Made by a program: the position numbers and the translations under genes. Of a stretch of DNA of 41,000 nucleotides, positions 1 to 12,465 are shown one piece after another (within the stretch, counting starts at the first letter, position 1; the number at the start of each line of letters is the position of its first letter). The stretch comes from Glandiceps talaboti (taxonomy: Eukaryota; Hemichordata; Enteropneusta; Spengelidae). The notes beneath the pieces were generated by a model that searched no databases, was not told the DNA's origin, and saw only the letters and a program-made list of their open reading frames with translations. The stretch lies in the NCBI RefSeq assembly GCF_964340395.1, contig NC_135560.1, forward strand, positions 16,786,598-16,827,597, read 5' to 3'.

Positions 1-705
1 CTGCAATGTATTAGCATGGCCTTAGTATTTGCTTTGGGTTAAATTAATGACAAGACATTATAATTCTACGATAACAAGACACTAGAAACATACCTTTCCC
101 TCTCTTCTTTTAACAGCTGCCTTGGGAAATGGTCCAAATACTTAAATTTCAATAGAAGTAATCAATTTGATGCATCGTTTCACAAAATCGCTTTCAAAAT
201 TGATTGGAAAGAACACCTACGCACAGTGATTCAGATATACTCTTGATCAGCAGTGGTCACATTTTTCACTTGAAGTTACTGAAAACATTTCTTGATTGAC
301 AAGAGAAATGCATAAACTACTGCATATAATTGACATTCAAAGATATCGTTTCTCAAGATATAAGAAAAAAATGCGCGAATCGTTAACAGGACTCAACTCC
401 AATGTTTCAGTTTTTGTTCTATTAAAACGTGGAAGATTGCATATTATTATGAGAACGATACGTTAGTAGCTCTGAAACATTAACGATGACGTCGAAGGGT
501 ATACTTACATGTAATAAAGACTACCATCTGATTGTTAGGAGTCAAAAGACCTTTCCTGTGTTTTATAATACTTAGCAATGTAGATTGATATAGCTTTTCT
601 GACGTATGGATAGTACGAATTATCTCTTTGACCTTTGTATATAAAAACGTCCGTTCATCCATTGAAATACATGATATGAACGAAAATTGCATTTGATTCT
701 TAATG
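1..705. other. No recognisable feature
   Basis: AT-rich single-copy-looking sequence. The only open frame above 60 codons (about 480-692, minus) has no family resemblance or coding character. I see no RNA gene or repeat here. Confidence 0.5.
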
Positions 706-885
706 GTTAAATTCCTTCGGCAAGATTTGAATCACGAGTCAACTGACGTATATAATGAGTGAACTGATAATACACTGGTTGGGATTATAGAGGTAGCAAG
801 GGATTGAGTGATCCCCAGAGAGTTGGGAATACATAAACTACCATTGTGACGTTACAGGTCCGTCTAATTTAACAATGTATAAACT
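706..885 (+). repeat. Degenerate SINE body fragment
   Basis: The stretch 'CGGCAAGATTTGAATCACGA...' followed by 'GAGAGTTGGGAATACATAAACTACCATTGTG' in broken form follows, block by block, the body of the well-preserved SINE at 3463-3772 (GGGCAAGATTTGAACCACGA, the GGGGAGTTGAGGAAGAC block, then the GGGCCATTGTGCC block). The tRNA-like head and the GCGCTATATA tail are missing, so this is an old, truncated copy. The match was made by eye and the divergence is large. Confidence 0.5.
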
Positions 886-897
886 AGATATAACAAC

Positions 898-990
898 TAC
901 ATACATACGTACGTACGTACATACATACATACATACATACATACATACATACATACATACATACATACATACATACATACATACATACAT
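898..990. repeat. (ACAT)n microsatellite
   Basis: About 90 bp of ACAT units with a short internal ACGT variant block near the left end (ACGTACGTACGT). Tetranucleotide slippage array with no coding meaning. Confidence 0.95.
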
Positions 991-3098
991 AAAAAGGAGT
1001 AGTATATCAATGGAATATCTGTTTGAAATAATCCGAAGCTAATTTCAACTGAATAACAGATGTTCAACGAATTAGTTAGAATTTGTTCGACCAGCTTATT
1101 TCACAATTTTTATTTCCAGTATTTAACTCATGATACACACACGAAATTGCAGACTTTGTATGCGAATGATCTCAATGTGGACTGATTGGTTATTTGATAG
1201 TGCAACCAGCTGACAGTGATGTCATTTGTACATCAGTAATTTGATTCTTGTTACGATTTGATTTCTGTTATGATTTCAGCATAGTTTTGTTTGACTCTTC
1301 ACTGATTAGTAGGAATTGGACGTACGAGATGACGTCGTTTAATTGCTCGAGTTGACAGTCTTGTCTATGATGAATAATCTCAGATTTCTTGTTGCTTTCA
1401 GTACACAAATAACGTTATCATACAAGTCATTCACAGACAACAAAATGGGAGAAATGTAATTAGTCTAATTTGAGTTAAAGATAATGAAACTAGATACACA
1501 GTGCAATATTATGCGATTGTACGAAATTTCCATTATAGACAATGTAATAACAAACCAATACAAGATTTTAAAAAAAGATTATGGCACCCTTACTGCCATG
1601 TGCAGAGTACTCTGGAAAATATAAAAAGGAAAAGGAAGAGAAAAAACAGATCGAGAGCTTCATAGGTTACATTATAGCATATAGTCAATTAAAGGCTTGT
1701 GTTTCAATCCAAAGATCTCGCAAATATTATCTTATCAGTGGGGGCCACAGGGTTCGTTCTTTTTGTCAAGGACCAACGTTTTCAATAGCACTGTCAAGCA
1801 ACTGGTTTTCATACATTAGTTGTAATACTCACCACAACGGCGTTAAAGTTGGTGTTGCTATTGCAAAAAAACCTTACTTTTAAGTGTGACATTCAGCTAT
1901 TATATTTGTGTGATGAGGAGGCGTTCCAACGTGTCACTTACAACAATTTCGTATAAACATTCACGTGAGTTACTTGTACTTTTGATTATACCGCAGACAT
2001 ATTTGATTTCTACATTTTCATGTGATATCTGTTCACATTTTATTCGTTTTTCTCGGAATTAAAGGAAGGTAACGGCATCCTTTCGTTTAACCCATTTTCT
2101 TATGGCATCACATCTTGCCCTATAACTTTAACTATAAGCTTCTCAAACGTCGATATTCGATCATACTATACCAGTACTAGTCTTTGTGTGACCGTTGCTA
2201 TGATACAAAAAGGATGATACTACACAGTCACGTTCTATATTTTCAATTATCCTGAGCATTGTGGTTTGCTTCCGGTAGTAAAGTGGGCTAACCTCAGACA
2301 CAAAAGATGCCCTGTTGAGATAAATCACGGTTGTCATCTTATCTCAAACATTTAAGTTTGTTTTCATGTTGGGTCTACACACTATCATGATCGATCAAGG
2401 GCACGTGACGTACACACTTACATTCGCTTTGAAACGTTTAATAGTAATCGAAACATACAATCGACAATGTAGCATCTTAAGGCCAAATGATTCAAGTGAC
2501 CATGAAGCCAATTCAAAAGAAACGTTCCTCTTTCTTTCGACACAAAAATAAGTTAATGTCAGATAAGAGGCATCAGACTGATTTATCGTATAAAGTCACA
2601 GTGGAAACCTAATATTGAATCATAGTAACAATCTATTTGCTCTGTCCTTACTTGATCAGTATCTCATCTTCTTAAATGCTAGGAGAGTGGTACGCGCGAC
2701 GATTGGCATCTTAGAAGGTTTTAGTACTGAGACTCATCTCTTAAGTCAAAAGATCAAAGTCTAGACCTCATTACCCTAAAAGGCTTGGTAGCCTACAAAG
2801 GTCAGTCATACATTCATAAGTTGGCATATCATACGAGATGGCTATGTGTATAATTGATTTACGTAGGCATGTGTATCAATCTTAAATGTTAGCCTGAGGA
2901 ACACAGAACATGTAGCGATGAAAAGATCTCTGATCTCTTTGAACTACCAGCGTTTATCATTTCGTGCCTTAGTATAGTTCAAAAAGTTCAAAAGTTAGAT
3001 GGCTTCACTACAGGCATAATGTCAGGCTTATAAACTTTCAGATGAAAACTGCTACCAATTCTTTAATTCTTCTACTTACACTTCTATTCAAACACACA
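991..3098. other. No recognisable feature
   Basis: Two kilobases without a supportable gene. Open frames at 1581-1883 (+) and 2366-2551 (+) are short, start in AT-rich sequence and match no family I know. No terminal repeats, tRNA-like boxes or long microsatellites are visible. Confidence 0.5.
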
Positions 3099-3134
3099 TA
3101 AATAAATAAATAAATAAATAAAAAAATAAAAAAA

Positions 3135-3181
<47 letters not shown>

Positions 3182-3184
3182 ATA
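3099..3184. repeat. (AAAT)n microsatellite
   Basis: AAAT units with two AAAAAAT interruptions near the left end. It could be the A-rich tail of an unrecognised retroelement, but no body is visible upstream. Confidence 0.9.
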
Positions 3185-3210
3185 CAAATGAAAACTGGAC
3201 GGTCTCAAAG

Positions 3211-3253
3211 TTAATTAATATTCCAAACCTAAGATTTGATTGGTCTAGACACC

Positions 3254-3352
<99 letters not shown>

Positions 3353-3407
3353 GTTCTAATATATTAATTAATATTCCAAACCTAAGATTTGATTGGTCTA
3401 GACACCA
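3211..3407. repeat. 44-bp direct duplication flanking a (TA)n tract
   Basis: Positions 3211-3254 and 3364-3407 are identical 44-bp copies (both start TTAATTAATATTCC and end CTAGACACCA). Between them lies a ~95-bp (TA)n array (3256-3350) and a short 'CTGTTCTAATATA' linker. The exact identity implies a recent event, either a tandem duplication with microsatellite growth at the junction or a long target-site duplication around an inserted TA-rich piece. Confidence 0.9.
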
Positions 3408-3462
3408 ATCAAACCTCAGGAGCGGTCGTATACTGAATACAGTGGAGTCATGATGGGTGAAT

Positions 3463-3772
3463 GGAGTCATGACGGGTGAATGGCTAGCGTGACCGGCTTG
3501 GAATCTACAGGCTGCAGGTTCGAGCCCCGTCGCTGCCTGCTGTTGGCTAAAGTCCTTGGGCAAGATTTGAACCACGACTGTGCCTCAGTCAACCCAGCTG
3601 TATAACTGGGGACCTGGTAGGATGTAGGTTGGATTGTATGCTCCCCGGGGAGTTGAGGAAGACTAAAGGGCCATTGTGCCATTCTGATCCGAGCCAGGGG
3701 TAATAATTGTAAAGCGCTTTGAGCACGGAGTGGGAAAGCGCTATATATTAAGAAACCAACATTATTATTACA
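3463..3772 (+). mobile_element. tRNA-derived SINE, copy A
   Basis: A non-coding retroposon of about 310 bp. The head has a box-A-like TGGCTAGCGTGACCGG and a good box B, GGTTCGAGCCC, about 35 bp later, as in RNA polymerase III promoters of tRNA origin. The body contains GGGCAAGATTTGAACCACGA and the CCCCGGGGAGTTGAGGAAG block. The 3' part reads TTGTAAAGCGCTTTGAGC, then GAAAGCGCTATATA, then an (ATT)n tail ending near 3772. This tail module is of the type shared by Deu/Meta-domain SINEs of deuterostomes and other marine animals (recalled, not searched). A 19-bp direct repeat, GGAGTCATGAYGGGTGAAT, sits at the 5' junction (3444-3481). Copy B lies inverted at 10798-11160. Confidence 0.8.
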
Positions 3773-3849
3773 ATAATATCGCAATAAGTCCTTATGTGGT
3801 AATGAACTCTTACACAAATCGTTCATACCAACTATGGCTGCCATATGCA

Positions 3850-4295
3850 TTCAGTAGAAAAGTGAGATGAGCACCAACATCAATATATGTGTTTCGTGTT
3901 GTTCTTTATAATCTGTACCCAAGATTCAAAATGGCCACTTTTAAATACAGCAAAATGTATGCAATATGCAAGAAATATCTTAGATAATTGGCCCTAAAAG
4001 TCAAGGTCAAAATGACAGGTCAACAGCTTACACCTAATCACATGGGTAGACACTTGAATGGAGTCTATTTGCTACAGTGTTTTAGGTATGTAACAAATAC
4101 TGATTTTCTGCCACAAATATGGCCGCCATTCATTAAAAAGTAGTATGAGCACCAAAAATAACACTCGTCACTGCATACTTGTCTTCTGCTTTATTACCTG
4201 TAAACTTGATTTGAAACAAATTGGCAATACGTAATTGCTACAATAATTATAGGGCCTATTATCAAAATCAAGATATTTCTTGTATACTACAAACA
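3850..4295 (+). repeat. ~300-bp AGGTCA-bearing repeat array, left part
   Basis: Contains the signature blocks 'GTCAAGGTCAAAATGACAGG', 'GACACTTGAATGGAGTCT' and 'CAAATATGGCCGCCATTCA', which recur in 6625-7035 and twice in 30705-31265. The array is cut by the SINE and TIR transposon that follow and resumes at about 6625. No coding capacity is visible, and the family is unknown to me. Confidence 0.7.
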
Positions 4296-4523
4296 GGGTT
4301 GTCGGTTACCGAGTGGTTACACCACTTGTCTCTTACTACTGCGGTTGGGGTTTCAACCCATTCAGGTTTTGATTAAATTTACCACCCTGTAAGTAAGAAG
4401 AGTATCGTTCAGTTCGACTGTACTGAACAACGCAGGTTTTCCCTGGGTACTCCGGTTTCCTCCTGCATTAACACTGAACCTCCCTCCTGTTATTAGGCAA
4501 TGCCTGTTGGATGGTTTATAAAA
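4296..4523 (+). mobile_element. tRNA-derived SINE of a second family, interrupted
   Basis: The head reads like a leucine/serine-type tRNA: GGTTACCGAGTGGTTACACC (box A) and GGGGTTTCAACCC (degenerate box B) about 45 bp later. The body holds 'CTGGGTACTCCGGTTTCCTCC', a block common in SINEs of marine animals. The sequence stops at 4523, where the TIR transposon begins. The A-rich AAAT-type tract at 6599-6624, on the other side of the transposon, is probably its displaced tail. Confidence 0.6.
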
Positions 4524-6598
4524 CAGTACCGTAGCCTGCGGGGGGGGAGGCAAGGGGGGCAGCTGCCCCCCCCCCTGAGATTTTGGAAAAAAGAAAGAAA
4601 AAAAGCTACTTTTTGAATACATAGCGATGCTATTGAAATAGTTATTTACGTGACGATTCCTAGCATGCGCGATTTCAATGGATAGTTCACTAAAGTGATT
4701 GCACACTGACTCATGGCTAATATGTATCTTATATCGCTATTGTACACTGGATTAACTTTGAACTAAAGTGTGTCCAGTTAAAATTGTAACATTTTGCAGC
4801 AAATTATTTTTTAAAGAATTTACAAAAGAAGTGCGCACATGCACTGTGCATTTTCCGCGAGTAACAGTAGTCTTGAAAGTCTCCTTCATTTGAAGATAGC
4901 AAGTCGCAATTATGTCAGCGAGTGAAACTCAAAAAAAAGACGGAAAAAGTCGTTCAACGTGAGGTTGCCTGCTATGCTGCATGCAGTGACTCGTGACTCC
5001 GAAGATGCGCTCGATCTCATTTACATCTTGTTCCTTATATTAAAACATTTCATGCTGATAAAACGGCAGATCTCTTCTTGGAATATTTGGTGGCCCTGAA
5101 AAACTATTAAATTAGGTACGCAGTTTAAGATCCACTATTTGAAGATATTTCTTTCAATAATTGTGTTCGACGTTGTCTTTGGTTAAAATGTTGTTTGATA
5201 TAATTATCTCATTGCACACTGGCGTTATTCCACAATTCATTTTGAAGCGACTTGCTATGGAAAGAATGGCCTGAATTTGTAAACAGAGCTGTACCTTCGA
5301 CATCAAAATCCAAACTTCAATTTGCATTATAATGATAATGACAAGGAGAATTCACTGAGTTCACCTTGGGTTCCGACATAAACGAGGCCATAGCAGTTTT
5401 GGGAGTTGGGTAAAGAAAATGATTATCTTGTTGTGTTACTTATTTGAGAAAGCACCATCCATTTTTTTACTTTGAATGTGACATCTTTTCGGCAACTACT
5501 TTGAAAGATACGACATTAGGCCAGAAAAAAATTAGCTGTTCAGCCTACCCATATATGTTTTTCTGGTGATGGGCAATATATCCTCATGCGGGCTTCGCAT
5601 TTTTTTCAAAATTAAGGTTATTTATTTATATTTTCTGAATAGTACATGTAACAATATACATTTGAGTCTATTCCAAATTATATAATATCTTATACAGTGG
5701 TTTACTTGGCTCTGATGTTGCATACAAGCATGAATTGAGATTAAATATCCAATAAGCACTAATAATAATTGAACAAAAGTTTACGACCATTGGGCCATCA
5801 AAAGTCTGAAAGTCTTAAAATGTTTTGCTCTTTATTCAGGATTTTTTGGAACGAAATTAAACTTCAGGAGAAGTCATTTACCATGTGCACATCCACATAA
5901 TATCTTTCAGCTTTGCCACAACAAAATACACTTCCAGATAATATGTAATATATAGCATAAGTGTTTCAATTCTGGTATTTTATTATGGCTATGGTTCGAT
6001 ATTTTATGCCTCTAAATGGCCTCCTACACTGTCTTATTTTCACCTTTGGAGTTGTCTCCTTCCAATGCATCATTGTACCATATGATTTTATATCTCCACT
6101 GTAGTGTAGGTGACAGAAGCCTGAGAAGAGGTGGCTAAAATAATGCTTGAGTTTCAATTGGCGGGGCTTAACATTTTTTGAGAAGAGAGGGTGCGAGGAA
6201 CTACACCATTTGTTTAACCGTAAATTGTGTACATTTCCTAACTGTAGCTATGCAGACAAATTGTATGAGATAGTATCAAGATGACTGAATAAGTTCTATC
6301 TAAACTCGACCTGAAATATTTTGCTGTCATTACATATGGCTTGTTTTATGCTTGTCAAGCAATGTGAAAAAATGAAATCGACCTACTTACCCAATGTGAT
6401 GGGTTAGGTTACCCGTTGACAAGCATTTTTTTTATTTTCTCTGACCTTACATATGATATTTAATTGCGTATGCTAAAATATATATTATGTAAATTGCATG
6501 CAACTTTATGTAAATTAGCACTTTTCTAAATTGTAAATGCATGATTGCACCAAGACAAAGTTCTGCCCCCTTGGCAATTTGGTCAGGCTACGGCCCTG
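4524..6598 (+). mobile_element. Non-autonomous TIR DNA transposon, copy L (hAT-like ends)
   Basis: Starts CAGTACCGTAGCCTG and ends CAGGCTACGGCCCTG, giving imperfect terminal inverted repeats CAGnnCCGTAGCCT followed by G-rich runs and an internal palindrome, GGGGCAGCTGCCCC. The whole 2.1 kb recurs in reverse orientation at 23573-25887 with matching blocks throughout. CAG-starting TIRs are typical of hAT elements, but the flanks (TTATAAAA / TAGAATAA) give no clean 8-bp target duplication. No transposase is recognisable. A small frame near 4912-4965 begins ATGTCAGCGAGTGAAACT and is broken. Relative to copy R about 190 bp is missing near 6060. It is inserted in the SINE 4296-4523. Confidence 0.75.
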
Positions 6599-6624
6599 TA
6601 GAATAAATAAAATAAATAAATACA

Positions 6625-7035
6625 ATACAAAGTGGCTGATATAATAGAAATGAATCCATTTTGATAATTGACTCTGAAGGTTAAGGTCAAAGATCAATGG
6701 TTTAAAAGAAAGCTTGCACCTGATGATATGGTTGAGTAAATACTTGATTGATGCCTTTGGACATTACAGTTTTTGAGCTATGCAGAAAATATTGTTCTCC
6801 AAAGGTAATGTTTGTGTATAGTTATCATTTCCCGTATTACCTGTAAACGTGATTGAAAAGAAATTGGCAAACAATTGATATTGCACAGTCTCTGTGATAT
6901 ACTAGACTTGGTTTGATATTTGACAATGAAGGTTAAGGTCAAGGTAAAAAATAAATGTCTTAAAGGAAAGCTTGTACCTGATAATATGGGAGTAAACACG
7001 TGAATGGAATCTCTATGCGCCTTAACCACGTTCAG
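6625..7035 (+). repeat. ~300-bp AGGTCA-bearing repeat array, right part
   Basis: Two units are visible. Each has 'GAAGGTTAAGGTCAA', then 'AAAGCTTG(C/T)ACCTGAT', then a variant of the 'TTGAATGGAGTC' block. It continues the array left of the SINE/transposon insertion (3850-4295) and is related to 30705-31265. Confidence 0.65.
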
Positions 7036-7185
7036 TACATTCCCACACCTATTGCTGTAGCAATTGTTCTCGACTGCAGACTATATCCTACAACCAATTT
7101 TTCAATTTAAATTGGATCATTTTCAATTTTTAAAAAGAACCGAAAAGGTGAAGAAAAATAGTGAGCACATAATCTAGTATGAGTA

Positions 7186-7254
7186 CCTTTTACCTTCCGT
7201 AAGGAAGGTTTTATATTGGGATGAAAAGTGTGTGTGTGTGTGTCTTTCTGTCTA

Positions 7255-7287
<33 letters not shown>

Positions 7288-7470
7288 GTCTGTATTGCCA
7301 TTTTCAAAAAAAAACCGACTAGCTCCAGTCAAACGAAATTTGGTGCACAAATTCTTTAGGGTAATGGCTAGAAATGTTTGGTAAACATGCCATGAATATT
7401 AATGTGCAATTTACGTAATTTATGTTTCCGCTAATTAGGTTATAGATCGCATGGCGCAACGGTAAACTGT
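7186..7470 (+). repeat. Palindrome-headed (GTCT)n repeat, copy 1
   Basis: Opens with the perfect inverted repeat ACCTTCCGTAAGGAAGGT (7192-7209), followed by a GT run, a (GTCT)n array to about 7287, then a unique-looking 3' part with 'AAACGAAATTTGGTGCACA' and 'GCTAATTAGGTTATAGATCG'. The same order of parts occurs at 36470-36800, and reversed at 27555-27680. This suggests a dispersed element that carries its own microsatellite. Confidence 0.7.
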
Positions 7471-7632
7471 TGGTAAATCTTGTTATGGTGACCTATCCCA
7501 ATTTGAATACCGACCAAAAGATCTAAACGTCGCACACCACATTAAAATAAACCACATCTGTGGGCGATCTCGCTGGAGAATCCACCAAGATAAATCCATA
7601 CGATCTCATCTTTGATCAAAAATTGTATATGT

Positions 7633-8560
<928 letters not shown>

Positions 8561-9310
8561 CACATCACGTCACATACGTGTAATTCTACTAATACTATGC
8601 CATTGATTTGTTTACTTTAGTGTTGTGCGGTAAAATATCGACCATTTCCTTTTCACCTACTTGAAATTCATACTTTTCATTCTGTTTATTTTCAGATTCG
8701 TCGCAAGACTAGAAAGCACTGCATTCAACTCCATTTTATGCAGCTTCCTACTTTTTTCCAAGTTTAATATTCAGATTTTATATTGATAATACAGTGAATC
8801 CATCAAAGAATGACCACTCTAATGACAAACAGTAAAATGTATTGATGCACCTTGGAGACCGAATATTGGGCATAACAATTATAGATTCATGACACTAAAC
8901 AAAAGTTCATCATGTCCAAATGATACCAATAAGCAATCCTAACATTTGTTCTGTATGCATGGGTAAATGTATGCCTGTATGGGTATCTCTGTAAATCTGA
9001 ATAATTTCATTTCAAAAACCGTTACACCTGTTCCACTACATATTACCTAGATTGATATCACAAAGTCCTTTCAAATTTCTAATAGTTTGGCAAACCTTTT
9101 TGCCAATTGAGGGGTATATCATGTACTACAGCCAAGATTTTTGCATTCCAGCAATTATTACGTGTAGGAACTAAACACTCAAGACTGTCCTTATGGAAGG
9201 CATTCAGTTTAAAATCTGGTTTCTAAGTGAAGTAAATCTCTGACGATATTTCTTTGCAGATGTACATTCCTTTTAACTGTGTGACTTTATTACTATATAA
9301 GTTCAGTCTA
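8561..9310. other. No recognisable feature
   Basis: AT-rich sequence with no open frame of note and no visible repeat structure. Confidence 0.5.
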
Positions 9311-9478
<168 letters not shown>

Positions 9479-9749
9479 TCGTATATTCTCGTATTATCCA
9501 TCCTGCCATAATAATCTATCGTTGCACTTACGTCTGTAAATGTACCATTAGTAAATAACACATGCAGAGAAGTGAGTTATTACATTTTATTTTTTTACTG
9601 ACATCAACAGCGACGTAAGTTCTTCAGCTATCAATTTAGAGATGGGGGAAAGTGAAATGATTAAAACGCATCTATTTTGTGGGTGCCCTTAGGCTACATC
9701 AAAGGCAGACGGTTATGAAGATGTTTCAGAATTGTAAGCCAACTTCTCT

Positions 9750-9867
9750 CGTCTGTGTCTGTGTCTGTGTCTGTGTCTGTGTCTGTGTTTGTGTCTGTGT
9801 CTGTGTCTGTGTCTGTGTCTGTGTCTGTGTCCGTGTCCATGTCCATGTCTATGTCTGTTTGTCTGCC

Positions 9868-9916
<49 letters not shown>

Positions 9917-9917
9917 G
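9750..9917 (+). repeat. (TGTGTC)n to (GTCT)n microsatellite
   Basis: A hexanucleotide TGTGTC array with TGTCCA variants passes into a GTCT array of about 60 bp. It shares the GTCT core with the palindrome-headed repeats, but no palindromic head is visible. Confidence 0.9.
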
Positions 9918-10199
9918 AAGTACAACGTTACAGTAATTTATCAATAGAAGGATTCTTAAACCATATGTTGCTTTTACAAGTAGACTTCAAGCAATCTGTG
10001 TAGTTAGAAATGATTGAAAGGAAAAGTCATAAAGTGCATAAGATGAGTTTTGATTGGTAATTTTTGCGGAAAGCTGTACCATGGCTTTCATAATGACACT
10101 AGAAGACGATTTCTAATTTTAATATGTACCGACAATAGAACATCGAAGGCTAGGCTTTATGTATATACTACTCTACTTACATGTATATATCTATCTGAC

Positions 10200-10237
10200 C
10201 TGACGATCCTGTATATGGAGGGCGAAAGCTAGACTCC
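10200..10237 (+). other. Hammerhead-core-like remnant (possible Penelope-like terminal repeat)
   Basis: The order is CTGACGA, a TCCT...AGGG hairpin, CGAAAG, then ACTC. CTGANGA-hairpin-GAAA is the conserved core order of hammerhead ribozymes carried in Penelope-like terminal repeats. Here stem I cannot be paired and stem III would be only two base pairs, so this is a relic or a chance match. No Penelope coding sequence is adjacent. Confidence 0.35.
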
Positions 10238-10240
10238 GAA

Positions 10241-10797
10241 CTTACAGTCCATATCAAACTCTCAATCACCAAAGCCTGCGATGAATATGTTTATGTTGAG
10301 CATACTGAATGAGCAATTTTATTACTTTCGATCACTTTGATGTCCTCTTCGATCTGATTTCTGTTAAAGGTAGCTAGAATACACCCCACTGACCAATTTC
10401 CCCTAAAATCGAAGTTAACTTCTTAAATCCTATCTAAACTTGCAATTGCCTTGCAGGCTTGTTCTTGGTTCTTTTCATAATGATAAATATGGGGTTCACT
10501 GTTTTCATAGTATTTTATCCCCCCCCCCCCCGACTCGGTTAACACATTATCCAGCGCGACCATATTGGATTCTAAAATGGCGTAATTTTGATGATGTCAC
10601 TTTCACTTGTTAAAAAAACATTTGCACCGTGACCTCTGATTTTTGTCTTGATATTAACTGTAAATGGGTTTGTATTTTCTTGCACAAAATAACAGCAAAA
10701 TTAAAATGTGAGATTTTACCCTCCCAGGCGCTTAGTACGTTGAGCTTGATAGCTTCTGTTTATCGTACATATTTGACGTATGACCAAGACATTTGAA
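10241..10797. other. No recognisable feature apart from a poly(C) run
   Basis: Holds a C homopolymer at about 10518-10531 and otherwise unremarkable AT-rich sequence. Confidence 0.5.
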
Positions 10798-11160
10798 AAT
10801 AATAATAATAATGTTGGTTTCTTATATAGCGCTTTCCCACACCGTGCTCAAAGCGCTTTACAATTATTACCCCTGGCTCGGATCAGAACAGCACAACGGC
10901 CCTTTAGTCTTCCTCAACTCCCCGGGGAGCATACAATCCATTGCAGCCATTTTAAGCGCATAGGATTAAAGCCTTCACATTGCAACCTACATCCTACCAG
11001 GTCCCCAGTTATACAGCTGGGTTGACTGAGGCACAGTCGTGGTTCAAATCTTGCCCAAGGACTTTAGCCACTCAGAAACAAACAGCAGGCAGCGACGGGG
11101 CTCGAACCTGCAACCTGTAGATTCCAAGCCGGTCACGCTAACCATTCACCCATCATGACT
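10798..11160 (-). mobile_element. tRNA-derived SINE, copy B
   Basis: Reverse-orientation copy of the SINE at 3463-3772. It starts with the (AAT)n tail and GTTGGTTTCTTATATAGCGC, passes through CGGGGAGCATACAATCCA, and ends with the box-B complement GGGGCTCGAACC and the head near 11160. Compared with copy A it has about 40 extra bases between the GGATTGTATG and GGATGTAGGTTG blocks (around 10938-10985). Either copy A has a deletion or copy B an insertion. Confidence 0.8.
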
Positions 11161-12223
11161 CCGGGGATCGATACCCATCATGAAAACTCGGGGATCGATA
11201 CCGGTGTTTTCGACTCTTCCAGTTCTGCAAGTCAGTTTTATGGCATCGCTGTAAATGTAACCTCAATCTTATTCCTCGTTCTTCTTTTCTCGTTTTATTT
11301 TTTTTTGACATTTCATGTTCTGTTCTCATCTTTCTCCGGGCAGTTTAGTTTCTCATGTTTAGTTTTGATTACTAATTGCCTGTATCAGCGCTGTATATTG
11401 TGGGTTTTCTTATCCTATCAATCCAATAAAGGTCGCTGTCAGCATAAAATACAAGTTAAATAAACCAGCAGAACAGTATTTGTCTATGCCTAAATATCCC
11501 TCGACAAAATTGTAGAATTATAGTAGTGAATGAAGTGTTTGTCTTCAACCAAAGGTTAGGGTACGGCGAATTTTAGGATGGGAGTTAGACGGCCCATTAT
11601 TAAACTGACTTCATCCGCCTCCTCAAGTGACATTCATTCTACTCTTGTGCTGTCCCTAACTCAACAAAATGACTACCCAAGCCTGTGTAAAATGATCGAA
11701 TCCTGTGTTTATGCTTCATTAGTTTCAGAATTGTTATTATGTACACAGGAGTGAACAATATTCGATATTCCAGCATGGAATATTGTGAGAGGCAAAGGTC
11801 ATCTGAAATGCTGAGAGGGAAGAATAAGTAAAGCACAAATTGAGAGTTTGCGATTTTAAGTGATCTTTTATCTTGAACCGAAATGGAAAACATGAAAATT
11901 ACCATAGCATTTCAAATAACCAAAATTACATTGTCACTCAATAAGTTGTTCAAAACTAGTCAAAAGAATTTAGAACTTGAAACATTTAAACCTTCTAATA
12001 AACAGTCGTCAAATTTGACTCTAAATGGTTATTTTTGGACACAGAAGAGCTTATTCATACTCAAGCATCACAACATTCGGTACTGTTGGACTTTATTCAC
12101 TGTGGACATGAAATATTTACAATCGAACACGTTAGCCGGTAATATAAAGGTGCACTCAGCCTCTGATGCTGATTTGCAGTGATAACAGGTATTAACCGCC
12201 ATTGCCTCAAAATGAGCTGTACG
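11161..12223. other. No gene; two CGGGGATCGATAC repeats
   Basis: Begins with two near-identical blocks, CCGGGGATCGATACC and TCGGGGATCGATACC, about 30 bp apart next to the SINE head. The T-rich stretch to about 11460 ends in 'CCAATAAAGGTCG', which might be the 3' end of an unidentified retroelement. Frames at 11155-11463 (+), 11639-11905 (-) and 11883-12182 (+) lack any family resemblance. Confidence 0.4.
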
Positions 12224-12256
12224 CATACATACATACATACATACATACATACATAC
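12224..12256. repeat. (ACAT)n microsatellite
   Basis: Eight ACAT units. Confidence 0.9.
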
Positions 12257-12269
12257 AAAGAACTGTATC

Positions 12270-12465
12270 ACCTTATCTTACCAACTGTGCAGCATGTCAT
12301 CTGGCTCAACAAAGATCCTTTCAACAGTGCATCATCAATTATCGTCTGGCTCAATACAAATCTTTGTCGAGCAAGATGATAAAATGTATCCATGTTAATA
12401 AGATTTTTGTTGAGCCAAACAATAAAATGTAACACTGTTGGTAAGGTTTGATAATAAATTGAATC
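12270..12465. repeat. ~43-bp repeat units in head-to-head inversion
   Basis: The right half (from about 12370) has units of the form GCCAAACAATAAAATGTAAC followed by CTGTTGGTAAG and a TTTTGTTGA end. The left half carries the same units in reverse complement: 'CTGGCTCAACAAAGATC' and 'CTGGCTCAATACAAATCTTT'. The turning point is near 12365. The same unit family recurs at 17440-17755. Confidence 0.65.

Noticed and set aside
4296-4370. Functional tRNA gene
   Set aside because: Box B is degenerate, acceptor and anticodon stems do not pair well, and the sequence continues into a SINE body.
4362-4706. 114-codon minus-strand frame over the SINE/transposon junction
   Set aside because: Spans two unrelated repeats and a poly-C-derived Pro/Gly run; no real gene would have that origin.
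4516-6606. Eight-bp target duplication proving a hAT element
   Set aside because: The flanks TTATAAAA and TAGAATAA do not match, and copy R has no clean duplication either, so hAT membership stays tentative.
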